DNA of 64,000 nucleotides from Shewanella oneidensis MR-1. Lineage in GTDB: Bacteria; Pseudomonadota; Gammaproteobacteria; Enterobacterales; Shewanellaceae. Below the pieces are notes generated by a model, which saw only the letters and a program-made list of their open reading frames with translations, had not been told where the DNA came from and searched no databases. The stretch is from assembly GCF_000146165.2 (NCBI RefSeq), contig NC_004347.2, positions 2,294,001-2,358,000 on the forward strand, in the 5' to 3' direction. Every line of letters starts with the position of its first letter. The stretch's first letter is position 1. Of the stretch, positions 27,063 to 35,351 are shown one piece after another. Made by a program: the position numbers and the translations under genes.

Positions 27063-28102
27063 AAGGGCTATCCACTTAGCACGACCAACCACTATATATT
27101 GTGGTTATCGATTTTTAATTGATTGGTACGTTATCGGCTTAGAACGCACTGCTTGCTCAAGCAACCTGTAGAATAATAATCCCCGAGAATCTGACTTTCT
27201 TCTGTTGAAGCGAAATGTAAACTCATCTAAATAATAATCAAGTTGCTTAGCCTTTACCGCACCTTGATACGTACCTAAAAGCCATCTTTTACATAATGAT
27301 GAGACTCGATGCACCCCAGCCATTGTTTCATGTGCAGGTACAGATGAACCTAAATGCACCATCCGATTATGCTTATATCCTTTTTTGTCTATTTGCTTGT
27401 ATGCTTGAGAACCATCACTACAAATTGTACTACCAGGCTCTATTACATCTTGAATGAATTGATGGATATGTTCTTTAGTTGCACTTTCTACTTGCCTTAA
27501 ACGTATCCGCCCAAATCCAGAGGGTGATAGCAGCTCAACAGCCACCAAAACTATAGCTTTACGCTTACCCTGTTGATTTTTAATAGATGATTTTGGAATG
27601 ACCCCACCTATTAATGTTTCGTCAACCTCTACGATGCCGGACAGTTTATCTCTTTCAGGATCAACCATGGCATATCTTAACTTGTGCATTAAAGACCAAG
27701 CAGTTTGATAACTCCCAAGACCTAATAGCCTTTGGACTCCAAGAGCGCTGACCCCATTCTTTTGATTTGTAATAAACCAGACAGCTGCAAACCAACTTTT
27801 CATGGGGGTTCTTGTTTTGTCAAAAAGTGTACTTGATGTTACTGAACACTGAAAACGGCAAGCATGACATTTTAACTTGCCATTACTTAACTGATAAGGT
27901 GATTGATGGCTCGAACAGCTTGGGCAAATGAATCCGTTTGGCCAACGAAGTGCGTAAAGGTAGCTAGTGCAAGATTGTTCATCATGAAACCAATCAACAA
28001 ATTCGTCCCAATTTGTAGGGTAATCGACGCCAGCTTTTAATAAATACGATGAAGTTTTCATTACTACATATTGACACTGGTGGCGCTAAATGGATAGCCC
28101 TT
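27063..28102 (-). mobile_element. IS1595-family insertion sequence, copy 2
   Basis: 1040 bp, same ends as copy 1 (AAGGGCTATCCACTTAGCAC left). The 8-bp duplication ACAGGCAT is at 27055-27062 and 28103-28110. It differs from copy 1 at only three positions that I can see, all silent in the transposase. The intact duplication shows a simple insertion. It sits against the IS91-type element. Confidence 0.95.
27105..28061 (-). CDS. IS1595-family transposase, copy 2
   Basis: 318 aa, identical in protein sequence to the copy in ppk. Zinc-ribbon N-terminus and ISXO2-like DDE domain (VDETLIGG, CSDGSQAY). The three base differences fall in the codons for Glu (GAA/GAG), Ser (AGC/AGT) and Asp (GAC/GAT) and do not change the product. 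Confidence 0.95.
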   Translation of the reverse strand: MKTSSYLLKAGVDYPTNWDEFVDWFHDEQSCTSYLYALRWPNGFICPSCSSHQSPYQLSNGKLKCHACRFQCSVTSSTLFDKTRTPMKSWFAAVWFITNQKNGVSALGVQRLLGLGSYQTAWSLMHKLRYAMVDPERDKLSGIVEVDETLIGGVIPKSSIKNQQGKRKAIVLVAVELLSPSGFGRIRLRQVESATKEHIHQFIQDVIEPGSTICSDGSQAYKQIDKKGYKHNRMVHLGSSVPAHETMAGVHRVSSLCKRWLLGTYQGAVKAKQLDYYLDEFTFRFNRRKSDSRGLLFYRLLEQAVRSKPITYQSIKNR

Positions 28103-28110
28103 ACAGGCAT

Positions 28111-28425
28111 ACAGTCATATTCAAATTATGAGGATTTGGGAAAAATTTTATCCTACCTTCGTGCGCGTTTTTACATTTACTCAGCCATAAAAAATATTAA
28201 AATCATATAGTTATAAATCTCATGGATTAGATAATAGGTTTGAAAAACGCGCATGCGCGTTTTCCGGGATGGTGTATTTGATAAAAAGCTGATAAGTTCT
28301 TTGCATACAGATAGTTAACTGTGCGCGTTTTCACTGGTCTAATGAGGTAAACGCGCATGCGCACGAATAAAATGTTGAACTAAGCCGCTGCGCGGAGCCT
28401 AAAGCGAACCGCTGCTCCACACTTA
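28111..28425. other. Left region of the IS91-type element with GCGCGTTTT repeats
   Basis: No gene. GTGCGCGTTTT occurs at 28161 and 28321. A perfect 20-bp palindrome, AAAACGCGCATGCGCGTTTT, is at 28244-28263. An inverted relative, AAACGCGCATGCGCAC, ends at 28364. These repeats precede the recombinase gene and could be end sequences or binding sites for one of the two recombinases. The element boundary itself is not resolved. Confidence 0.55.
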
Positions 28426-28454
28426 CTCCTAGGGATAATCCCTTACCTAGGAGG
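28426..28454 (+). promoter_or_regulatory. Hairpin that covers the recombinase ribosome-binding site
   Basis: CTCCTAGG (28426-28433) pairs with CCTAGGAG (28446-28453), which contains the AGGAGG ribosome-binding site of the gene starting at 28461. A smaller competing stem, GGGAT/ATCCC, sits inside. Sequestration would lower translation of the recombinase; this is inferred from pairing alone. Confidence 0.5.
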
Positions 28455-28460
28455 TCTACC

Positions 28461-29324
28461 ATGTCATCACTTCTGCAACAATTCCATGATGAGATTAGTT
28501 TACGTGGTTACTCGGCCCGAACGCGTAACGCTTATTTGTATGCCATCACCCAACTTCAGCACTATGCAAACCAACCGCTCGATAACATTACGGATGAGCA
28601 GCTTACGGCTTATTTCCGTTACTTAAATCTTGAGTGGCATCATTCCAGAGCTACTTTAAAGTTACAGCTTAATGGCATTCATTTTTTCTATGAACATGTC
28701 CTAAAACGTGACTTTACGATTCAGCTAAGTTTACCGAAACGTCCGCACAAACTGCCGCAATTGCTTAGTTGCCAAGATATCGCGGCACTGCTGTACCACT
28801 GTCAAAACCTGAAACAACGCGCTATGTTGGCGCTGTGTTATGGTTGTGGTTTGCGTGTCAGTGAGTTAACCCATATTAAGGTTGCTGATATCGATGGGCA
28901 GCGGCAGTTACTCAAAGTGTGTCAAGGCAAGGGTGCCTGCGACCGCTGGGTGATACTCTCACCGACTTTACTCATCCTGTTGCGTCAGTATTGGCAAGCG
29001 TATCATCCCGTCGAATGGTTGTTTGCCTCGACCTATCATGATGTGGTTTATCCGCTGCATGAGTCGACCTTTCGTAAAGCGTTAGCGAAGGCGGCCCGCT
29101 TAGCGAGTATCACTAAGCCATGCAGTCCACACAGCCTAAGGCATGCTTATGCAACCCATCAATTACAAGCGGGTATGCCACTTCATCAATTACAGGCTCA
29201 GCTTGGGCATCACAGTATCAAGTCTACTGAACGCTACTTGCATTGGTCGCCGGAATTAGGTCATCAAGGCTGTGACTTGCTAGCAAGTCTTGGGGGAATG
29301 CCATGGCAACCTCCTACCATTTAA
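28461..29324 (+). CDS. Tyrosine recombinase of IS91-type element
   Basis: 287 aa, XerC/D-like size. N-terminal SAM-like core-binding domain (FHDEISLRGYSARTRNAYLY), C-terminal catalytic domain with all residues: Arg in CGLRVSELTH, Lys in CQGKGAC, HSLRHAYATH (H-x-x-R), LGHHSIKSTERYLH (His and Tyr nucleophile). Such integrases accompany some IS91 relatives, where the HUH transposase does the main transposition. Its 3' end overlaps the transposase gene by 22 bp, so the two are translated together. Strong AGGAGG ribosome-binding site within a hairpin. Confidence 0.93.
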   Translation: MSSLLQQFHDEISLRGYSARTRNAYLYAITQLQHYANQPLDNITDEQLTAYFRYLNLEWHHSRATLKLQLNGIHFFYEHVLKRDFTIQLSLPKRPHKLPQLLSCQDIAALLYHCQNLKQRAMLALCYGCGLRVSELTHIKVADIDGQRQLLKVCQGKGACDRWVILSPTLLILLRQYWQAYHPVEWLFASTYHDVVYPLHESTFRKALAKAARLASITKPCSPHSLRHAYATHQLQAGMPLHQLQAQLGHHSIKSTERYLHWSPELGHQGCDLLASLGGMPWQPPTI

Positions 29325-30421
29325 GCGATATCCTTCAGCAGCACTTAGCCCACTATCAACAGCAGCATAAACTGACCGAGCAGCAAGCTTTGGTCTGCCA
29401 GCATATTCAACAGTGTCGCACGCAAACCTTAGGGATGCAGCACTGGCGTTGTGATACTTGCCAGTATGAGCAGCAGGTGTGTTGCTCCTGTGGTGACCGG
29501 CATTGCCCTCGTTGTCAGGGAAGGCAGACGCAAGCGTGGATTGCTACGCAGCAGGCGCAAGTCTTGCCTTGCCGCTATTTCCATTTGGTTTTTACCTTAC
29601 CCCACGAGTTGAACATCTTGGCGCACTATGCTGCCAAGCCGCTCTATAGCGCGTTGTTTGAATCGGTGTGGCAGACGCTGGCGCAGTTTGGCATGAAACG
29701 GAAACACCTTCAGGGTCAATTGGGTTGCACTATGGTGCTGCACACGTGGGGGCAGACCTTGAGTCAACATATCCACTTGCATTGCTTAATCCCTGGTGGG
29801 GTGGTGACGTCAGCGGGAGATTGGCATGGCGTGAAAACGGATTATCTGTTTCCGGTTAAAGCCTTGTCCACCGTGTATCGGGCTAAGCTATTACGGGCAC
29901 TGCGACAACATGAGCTGGCTATTCCAGCGGCTGAAACCTTAATGGCAAAGCCGTGGTGTGTTTACAGCAAAGCGTGTCTAAGCCGCGCCGAAACCGTGGT
30001 GGAATACCTTGGGCGTTATACCCGTAAAGGCATGTTGCATGAATCAAGAATTGCAGAAGTGACCGCAGACCATGTCCGTTTTAACTACAAAGACTATCGT
30101 GACGGTCAGCAGCATAAGCAAATGTGGCTAAGCTGTGATGAGTTTATCCGCCGTTATTTACTGCATGTGTTGCCCAAAGGGCTGATGCGAGTGAGACATT
30201 TTGGTTTTCTTGCCAATGCTTGCCGCCGCAAAAAGCTGGCGCTCATCCTGCGGCAACTACGTAAGCCGCAGGTGGTATTGGCGAGTCCTTTGGTTAAGAA
30301 GGACTGTTTGTGGTCATGTCCGCAATGCCAGTTAGGTCATTTGCAGTTTATTGGGTTGATAAGACCGCAGTCGGTAGTGATGATAAACAGCCAAGGTCAG
30401 CCAGTACGTATGTCAGGATAA
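29303..30421 (+). CDS. IS91-family HUH transposase
   Basis: 372 aa. N-terminal zinc-binding domain (CDTC, CCSCGDRHCPRC), then the HUH motif HIHLHCLIPGG and the tyrosine pair in VEYLGRYTRKG (YLGRY, the Y2 spacing). It nicks one strand and transposes by rolling-circle replication. No truncation or frameshift is seen. The overlapping tyrosine recombinase gene upstream gives the two-gene layout found in Shewanella IS91-type elements. Confidence 0.93.
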   Translation: MATSYHLSDILQQHLAHYQQQHKLTEQQALVCQHIQQCRTQTLGMQHWRCDTCQYEQQVCCSCGDRHCPRCQGRQTQAWIATQQAQVLPCRYFHLVFTLPHELNILAHYAAKPLYSALFESVWQTLAQFGMKRKHLQGQLGCTMVLHTWGQTLSQHIHLHCLIPGGVVTSAGDWHGVKTDYLFPVKALSTVYRAKLLRALRQHELAIPAAETLMAKPWCVYSKACLSRAETVVEYLGRYTRKGMLHESRIAEVTADHVRFNYKDYRDGQQHKQMWLSCDEFIRRYLLHVLPKGLMRVRHFGFLANACRRKKLALILRQLRKPQVVLASPLVKKDCLWSCPQCQLGHLQFIGLIRPQSVVMINSQGQPVRMSG

Positions 30422-30801
30422 CCACGCCCTCAAGACGTAGCGTAACCGACAGCGAAAAGCAGCCAGCCTTATGGGGTTAAGCCGATGAGGGGATAGGGTA
30501 TGAGTGTCAGCCTGAATCTGGGGCCAAAATGCTGTCAACCAAGGTCAACAATCAGTCAGAAGTGAGTGTAAAAGAATGAGAAAGCAAAAACGATATCAAG
30601 TGATTACCCTCCAAACTGTATAAAAAACCGCTACCGCAAAAAAACAAATTCCTATAGCATCATTTATACCAATTGACATGGATGTGGCAGCGGCCAAGTC
30701 CAACAAGCGATTTATGCCCTGCAAACAGCGCAGCGCATAAATACTAAGACGTTAGAGGGTTTTTGGGTTAGCTTGCTGAAGAATAAGGATAAAGGGGCAT
30801 T
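30422..30801. other. IS91 right side and glucosidase upstream region
   Basis: 380 bp without a gene. The right end of the IS91-type element should lie here but I cannot fix it. ATACCAATTGACATGG at about 30665 resembles the ACCAATT ends of the IS630-type remnant elsewhere in the window. A hairpin (30710-30742) lies about 60 bp before the glucosidase start. Confidence 0.45.
30710..30742. repeat. Interrupted hairpin upstream of the glucosidase gene
   Basis: ATTTATGC (30710-30717) pairs with GCATAAAT (30735-30742), and CTGC (30719-30722) with GCAG (30730-30733), separated by one C on each side. It could be an IS91 origin-type hairpin or a leader structure. Confidence 0.6.
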
Positions 30802-32424
30802 ATGAGTGAGTTAACTTGGTGGCGTGGCGCCGTAATTTATCAAATCTATCCGCGCAGCCTTTTAGATACCAATGGTGATGGCGTGGGTGATTTACGCGGG
30901 ATCATCACTAAGTTGGATTATATTGCCAGCCTAAATGTAGATGCGATTTGGATTTCGCCTTTCTTTAAATCCCCAATGGCGGATTTTGGTTACGACATTA
31001 GTGACTATCGCGAGATCGATCCCTTATTCGGCTCGATGCAAGATTTTGATGAGTTGATTGAAAAGGCGCATCAACGCGGCATTAAAGTCATTATCGACCA
31101 AGTGTTAAGTCATACATCCGATCAACATGCCTGGTTTATCGAAAGCCGAGAGAGTCGCACCAATCCTAAGGCCGATTGGTATGTCTGGGCCGATCCTAGA
31201 GAAGATGGCACCCCACCAAATAACTGGTTAGCGATTTTTGGCGGCTGTGCGTGGGAGTGGGAGCCGCGCAGACAACAATATTATTTGCACAATTTTTTAC
31301 GTAGCCAGCCCGATATCAACTTCCATAATCCTGATGTGCGCCAAGCGGTATTGGATAATGTCGAGTTTTGGCTCAAGAAGGGCGTCGATGGTTTCCGCTT
31401 AGATGCAATTACCTTCTGTTTCCACGATGAATTGCTTCGGGATAATCCCGCCAAACCTAAAGAAAAACGTCAGGGGCGGGGATTTAGTGAAGATAATCCT
31501 TATGCCTATCAGTACCATTATTACAATAACGACCGTCCGCAAACGATTCAGTTTATTGAAGCATTACGCCAGCTTATCAATCGTTATCCCGGTACTGTGA
31601 CCTTAGGGGAAGTCTCTGCAGAAGATTCTCTCGCGGTGATGGCCGCTTACACTAAGGGTGATGATCGCTTACATATGGCTTACAGCTTTGAGCTGCTGAC
31701 CGATGATTATAGTGCCGCCTACATTCGCCAAACGGTAGAGGCGTTGGAAAATAGCATTGGCGACGGTTGGCCCTGCTGGGCGATCGGAAATCATGATGTG
31801 CAGCGGGTAGCCAGCCGTTGGGGGCGCGGTAAGCAAACCAGCGATATGGCCAAAATGCTTAATGCGATGCTTTGTTCGCTGCGTGGCAGTGTCTGTAGTT
31901 ATCAAGGGGAAGAGCTTGGTTTAACCGAAGTGCCGATTGAATTCCATGAATTGCAGGACCCTTTTGGTAAAACTTTCTGGCCGATGTTTAAGGGGCGAGA
32001 TGGTTGCCGCACCCCAATGCCATGGGAACAATATGCTGATTTTAGTGGTTTTAGCCAAGTATCGCCTTGGTTGCCTATTGCAGCTGCACATCGAGCACTG
32101 GCGGTAGATCTGCAAGAAGCGGATTGCCATTCTGTGTTGCATGGCTATCGTCAATTCCTTGCTTGGCGTAAGTGTTATCCTGCGTTGATTACTAGTGAGA
32201 TTGAGTTTCTCGATGCGCCTGAGCCCCTATTGGTGTTTGTGCGTAAACTTGGGGAACAGAAGCTATTGGTTTGCTTTAACCTGTTAGACGCTGAAACTCA
32301 GTTGTCGCTAACAGGGCTCAAGTTACAGCAAGAATTAGCTGGACATGGTTTGAAAACCGCACATAGACAAGGTGATAGCTTGATATTTTCAGCCTATGCC
32401 AGCTTCTATGCGCTATTGGCCTAA
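30802..32424 (+). CDS. Alpha-glucosidase (GH13)
   Basis: 540 aa, no signal peptide, so cytoplasmic. GH13 regions: DQVLSHTSDQHAWF, nucleophile Asp in GVDGFRLDAITF, acid/base Glu in TLGEVSAED, and IGNHDVQRV. The pattern fits the oligo-1,6-glucosidase/alpha-glucosidase group (GH13 subfamily 23) that splits maltose-type or isomaltose-type sugars to glucose. The next gene is a glucose-type transporter, so the pair likely served alpha-glucoside or glucose use. Ribosome-binding site AAAGGGG precedes the ATG. Confidence 0.88.
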   Translation: MSELTWWRGAVIYQIYPRSLLDTNGDGVGDLRGIITKLDYIASLNVDAIWISPFFKSPMADFGYDISDYREIDPLFGSMQDFDELIEKAHQRGIKVIIDQVLSHTSDQHAWFIESRESRTNPKADWYVWADPREDGTPPNNWLAIFGGCAWEWEPRRQQYYLHNFLRSQPDINFHNPDVRQAVLDNVEFWLKKGVDGFRLDAITFCFHDELLRDNPAKPKEKRQGRGFSEDNPYAYQYHYYNNDRPQTIQFIEALRQLINRYPGTVTLGEVSAEDSLAVMAAYTKGDDRLHMAYSFELLTDDYSAAYIRQTVEALENSIGDGWPCWAIGNHDVQRVASRWGRGKQTSDMAKMLNAMLCSLRGSVCSYQGEELGLTEVPIEFHELQDPFGKTFWPMFKGRDGCRTPMPWEQYADFSGFSQVSPWLPIAAAHRALAVDLQEADCHSVLHGYRQFLAWRKCYPALITSEIEFLDAPEPLLVFVRKLGEQKLLVCFNLLDAETQLSLTGLKLQQELAGHGLKTAHRQGDSLIFSAYASFYALLA

Positions 32425-32551
32425 TTGGTTGTACAGTCAATTGACTACCCAAACAAGCAGTGACAATGCGGTTGTGACTGCTCGTTGTTTTACGCAAACG
32501 CCTAAGGGAACTTACCTTTAGATAATAAAAACATGATTAGAGAACACAACT

Positions 32552-33822
32552 ATGGCGTCATCTATTAACACCAGCAGCCACACGACCAGCGTCAGCGGAG
32601 CGGATAATGGCAACTACCGTTTTGCGCTAGTGTCACTGACCTCACTGTTTTTTATGTGGGGATTTATCACCTGTTTGAACGATATCCTGATCCCCCATCT
32701 TAAGGCGGTGTTTTCACTCAACTACACCCAAGCTATGCTGATCCAGTTTTGTTTCTTTGGGCGTATTTTTTGGTGTCGATTCCCGCGGGTCAACTCGTTA
32801 AACGACTTGGCTATCAAAAAGGGATTGTGACCGGCTTAGTGATAGCCAGTATCGGTTGCGTGCTGTTTTATCCCGCGGCATCGTTTGCGACCTATGGGTT
32901 GTTTCTCGGCGCACTTTTTGTGCTCGCCTCAGGGATCACCATTTTGCAAGTCGCGGCCAACCCCTATGTCAACGCCCTTGGCAGTGTTGAAACCGCATCA
33001 AGCCGTTTAAACCTGACGCAAGCCTTTAACTCACTCGGTACCACGGTGGCGCCGTTTTTTGGATCTATGTTGATTTTATCGGTGGCCGCTTCGGTCTCCT
33101 CTGAATTAGCGCAAGCCAATGCCGAGGCGGAAGTGGTAAAACTGCCTTACTTGTTATTAGCCGCAGCCCTAGCGGTACTCGCCATCATTTTTGCTAAGTT
33201 AGATTTGCCAGTGATCCGCGAGCATACCGAAGGCGCATCAGGTGAAGTGCAGACCCATTTAGGCAAAACCAGCGCTCTGCAAAGTACCCATTTAGTGTTG
33301 GGGGCGGTAGGGATTTTTGTGTATGTCGGCGCTGAGGTGTCAATTGGCAGCTTTTTAGTGAACTTTTTAGGTGAAGCACACATAGTGGGTATGCCGGAAG
33401 AGCAAGCGGCCCATTACATTGCCTATTACTGGGGCGGGGCCATGGTTGGGCGCTTTATTGGCTCTGCGGTGATGCAAAAAATCCCCGCAGGCACTGTGCT
33501 CGCATTCAATGCCTTTATGGCGGCTCTGCTCGTGCTGGTGGCCATGACGACCAGTGGTAGTGTTGCCATGTGGGCGATTTTGGGCGTGGGTTTATTCAAC
33601 TCCATTATGTTCCCGACTATTTTCAGCTTAGCACTGCGAGACTTAGGTCCACATACATCGCAAGGCAGCGGCATTCTTTGTTTAGCCATTGTGGGTGGGG
33701 CGATTGTGCCATTACTGCAAGGTGTGTTGGCGGATAACTTAGGCATTCAACTTGCCTTTATTTTGCCTGTGGTTTGTTACGGTTTTATCCTGTTCTATGG
33801 TGCTAAAGGCTCTAAAATGTAA
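32552..33822 (+). pseudogene. gluP: GluP/FucP-type sugar transporter, frameshifted
   Basis: The MFS sugar:proton symporter frame is broken after IQFCFFG: the run is GGG at 32759-32761, and one more G would restore [22 protein letters not shown] and an intact protein of about 423 residues. The upstream frame stops near 32830 and the downstream frame runs 32749-33822. Conserved features on both sides ([33 protein letters not shown]) fit the FGHS family glucose/galactose transporters. S. oneidensis is known to carry a defective glucose transporter here. Because the lesion is one base in a G-run, reversion should be easy. Preceded by the alpha-glucosidase gene and followed by a terminator. Confidence 0.9.
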
Positions 33823-33842
33823 GCGAACTTGCCTGCTTCATC

Positions 33843-33869
33843 AAAGCGATCCTTGGTGATCGCTTTTTT
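33843..33869 (+). terminator. Terminator of the glucosidase-gluP transcript
   Basis: A 9-bp stem, AAAGCGATC (33843-33851) / GATCGCTTT (33858-33866), followed by a T-run to 33869. Confidence 0.85.
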
Positions 33870-33974
33870 ATTGGGTTTTTGGTGCTCTTAATGGCAACTG
33901 AGCATCTGTTTGCTTGCGTATTCGGGCATGACCTCCTATGATCCCTCGGTTTTATTACTCTCGGTGACCTGTAA

Positions 33975-35189
33975 ATGTTGAATTCTCCGCTTTCTGCCAG
34001 CTCGAATGAATTAGTGATCAATATCTTAGCTATGGTGCTAAGCGAAGGAAAACCCTTAGACAGGGCTTATTCTCAGCATTTTTCAGGATTAAAATTGGTC
34101 CCTGCCGAGCAGGCGCGGATCACGACTGTTACCGGTGATATTCTTCGCCGCTTAAATCTTTACTGTTTCTTAGCCGACATCAAGCCGGAAGAAATGGAGC
34201 GTTTAGGCTCAAAGTTACTTAATGTGTGGCATTTGTTTCACGAGCTTGAATTGCCCAAAATGCAGTATTCGCTGCCGGTGGATCCCGATGATTTAGTCGC
34301 ACGTATCGAACAGGCTAAAACTAACCCCGTACTTTGGGATGGTTGTCCCGAATGGTTAGATACCATGGGGCGTGAACAGTTAGGAGCCTCGTGGGAAAAA
34401 GAGCGTGCCGCCTTAAATCGGCCGCCTAAACGTTTTCTGCGGGTTAATGGCCTAAAAGTCAGTCGTGATGAATTAGTACAAAAATTAGCGACTGAATTTG
34501 TGTCGACTCAAGTGGTAGATAGCGTAGATTCCGCCCTTGAAGTCACCTCAGATTCGGCATTGTTTCGCACTAACAGCTTTAAAGAGGGTTTATTTGAGCA
34601 GCAAGATGCGGGCTCACAACGGGTAGCGGCTGCGCTGGATGCTAAACCTGGCATGCGAGTGATCGATGCCTGCGCTGGTGCTGGCGGTAAAACCTTGCAT
34701 ATTGCCGCCCAAATGCAAGGCAAAGGACGTTTGCTGGCGATGGATGTTGAGCAATGGAAACTCGACAATCTGAAAGAGCGCGCCCGCCGTAATGGTGCCC
34801 ATAATATCGAAACGCGTTTAATTGTGGGTTCAAAAACCATTAAACGTTTAAAACTCACAGCTGATCGTGTGTTATTGGATGTGCCTTGTTCGGGTCTTGG
34901 AGTGTTAAAGCGTAATCCCGATGCTAAATGGCGTGATACCGCGGATCGTTTACCTGTGTTAATGGAACTGCAAAAGCATATTCTCAGTAGTTACAGCCGG
35001 ATGGTGAAGGTTGGCGGTATCGTGGTCTATGCCACTTGCTCCATTTTTCCCTGTGAAAACCGTGGTCAAGTGGATGCCTTCTTAGCAGAAAACCCAAATT
35101 TCCGCTTACTGGAGGATGAAACGATCAGCCCCGCTGATACTGGTTTTGATGGTTTTTATCTCGCAAAGCTTGAACGTATTCAAGAATAA
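33975..35189 (+). CDS. RsmB/NOP-family RNA cytosine-5 methyltransferase
   Basis: 404 aa. N-terminal RsmB-like helical region, then a SAM-dependent Rossmann domain with DACAGAGGKTLHIAA (motif I, SAM loop), LLDVPCSGLGVLKRNPDAKW (motif IV, release Cys) and YATCSIFPCENRGQV (motif VI, catalytic Cys). It methylates cytosine C5 in rRNA or tRNA; the exact site is not told by the sequence. It is shorter than RsmB of E. coli (429 aa) and not next to fmt/def, so it is a paralogue. Confidence 0.88.
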   Translation: MLNSPLSASSNELVINILAMVLSEGKPLDRAYSQHFSGLKLVPAEQARITTVTGDILRRLNLYCFLADIKPEEMERLGSKLLNVWHLFHELELPKMQYSLPVDPDDLVARIEQAKTNPVLWDGCPEWLDTMGREQLGASWEKERAALNRPPKRFLRVNGLKVSRDELVQKLATEFVSTQVVDSVDSALEVTSDSALFRTNSFKEGLFEQQDAGSQRVAAALDAKPGMRVIDACAGAGGKTLHIAAQMQGKGRLLAMDVEQWKLDNLKERARRNGAHNIETRLIVGSKTIKRLKLTADRVLLDVPCSGLGVLKRNPDAKWRDTADRLPVLMELQKHILSSYSRMVKVGGIVVYATCSIFPCENRGQVDAFLAENPNFRLLEDETISPADTGFDGFYLAKLERIQE

Positions 35190-35221
35190 TTCGAATACGA
35201 CTCGATCCATTTCTGATATTT

Positions 35222-35257
35222 AAAGCAACCTTTGGTTACATATCAAAAGGTTGCTTT
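35222..35257 (+). terminator. Hairpin after the RNA methyltransferase gene
   Basis: AAAGCAACCTTT and AAAGGTTGCTTT, 12 bp each, separated by a 12-base loop. It ends in TTTAAC, so the T-tract is short and termination may be weak. Confidence 0.6.
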
Positions 35258-35351
35258 AACGTCTCTAAGTCCCTAAAATTCACCTTTGATTTACAAAGGT
35301 TAATCACCTTAGTAATGTCGTTAACCTAAACGCTAACTGACTAAGGGTTCT

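Noticed and set aside
28161..28364. Repeats considered as a CRISPR array or integron attC sites
   Set aside because: The repeats are short, in both orientations and unevenly spaced, and the RYYYAAC/GTTRRRY attC pattern is absent.
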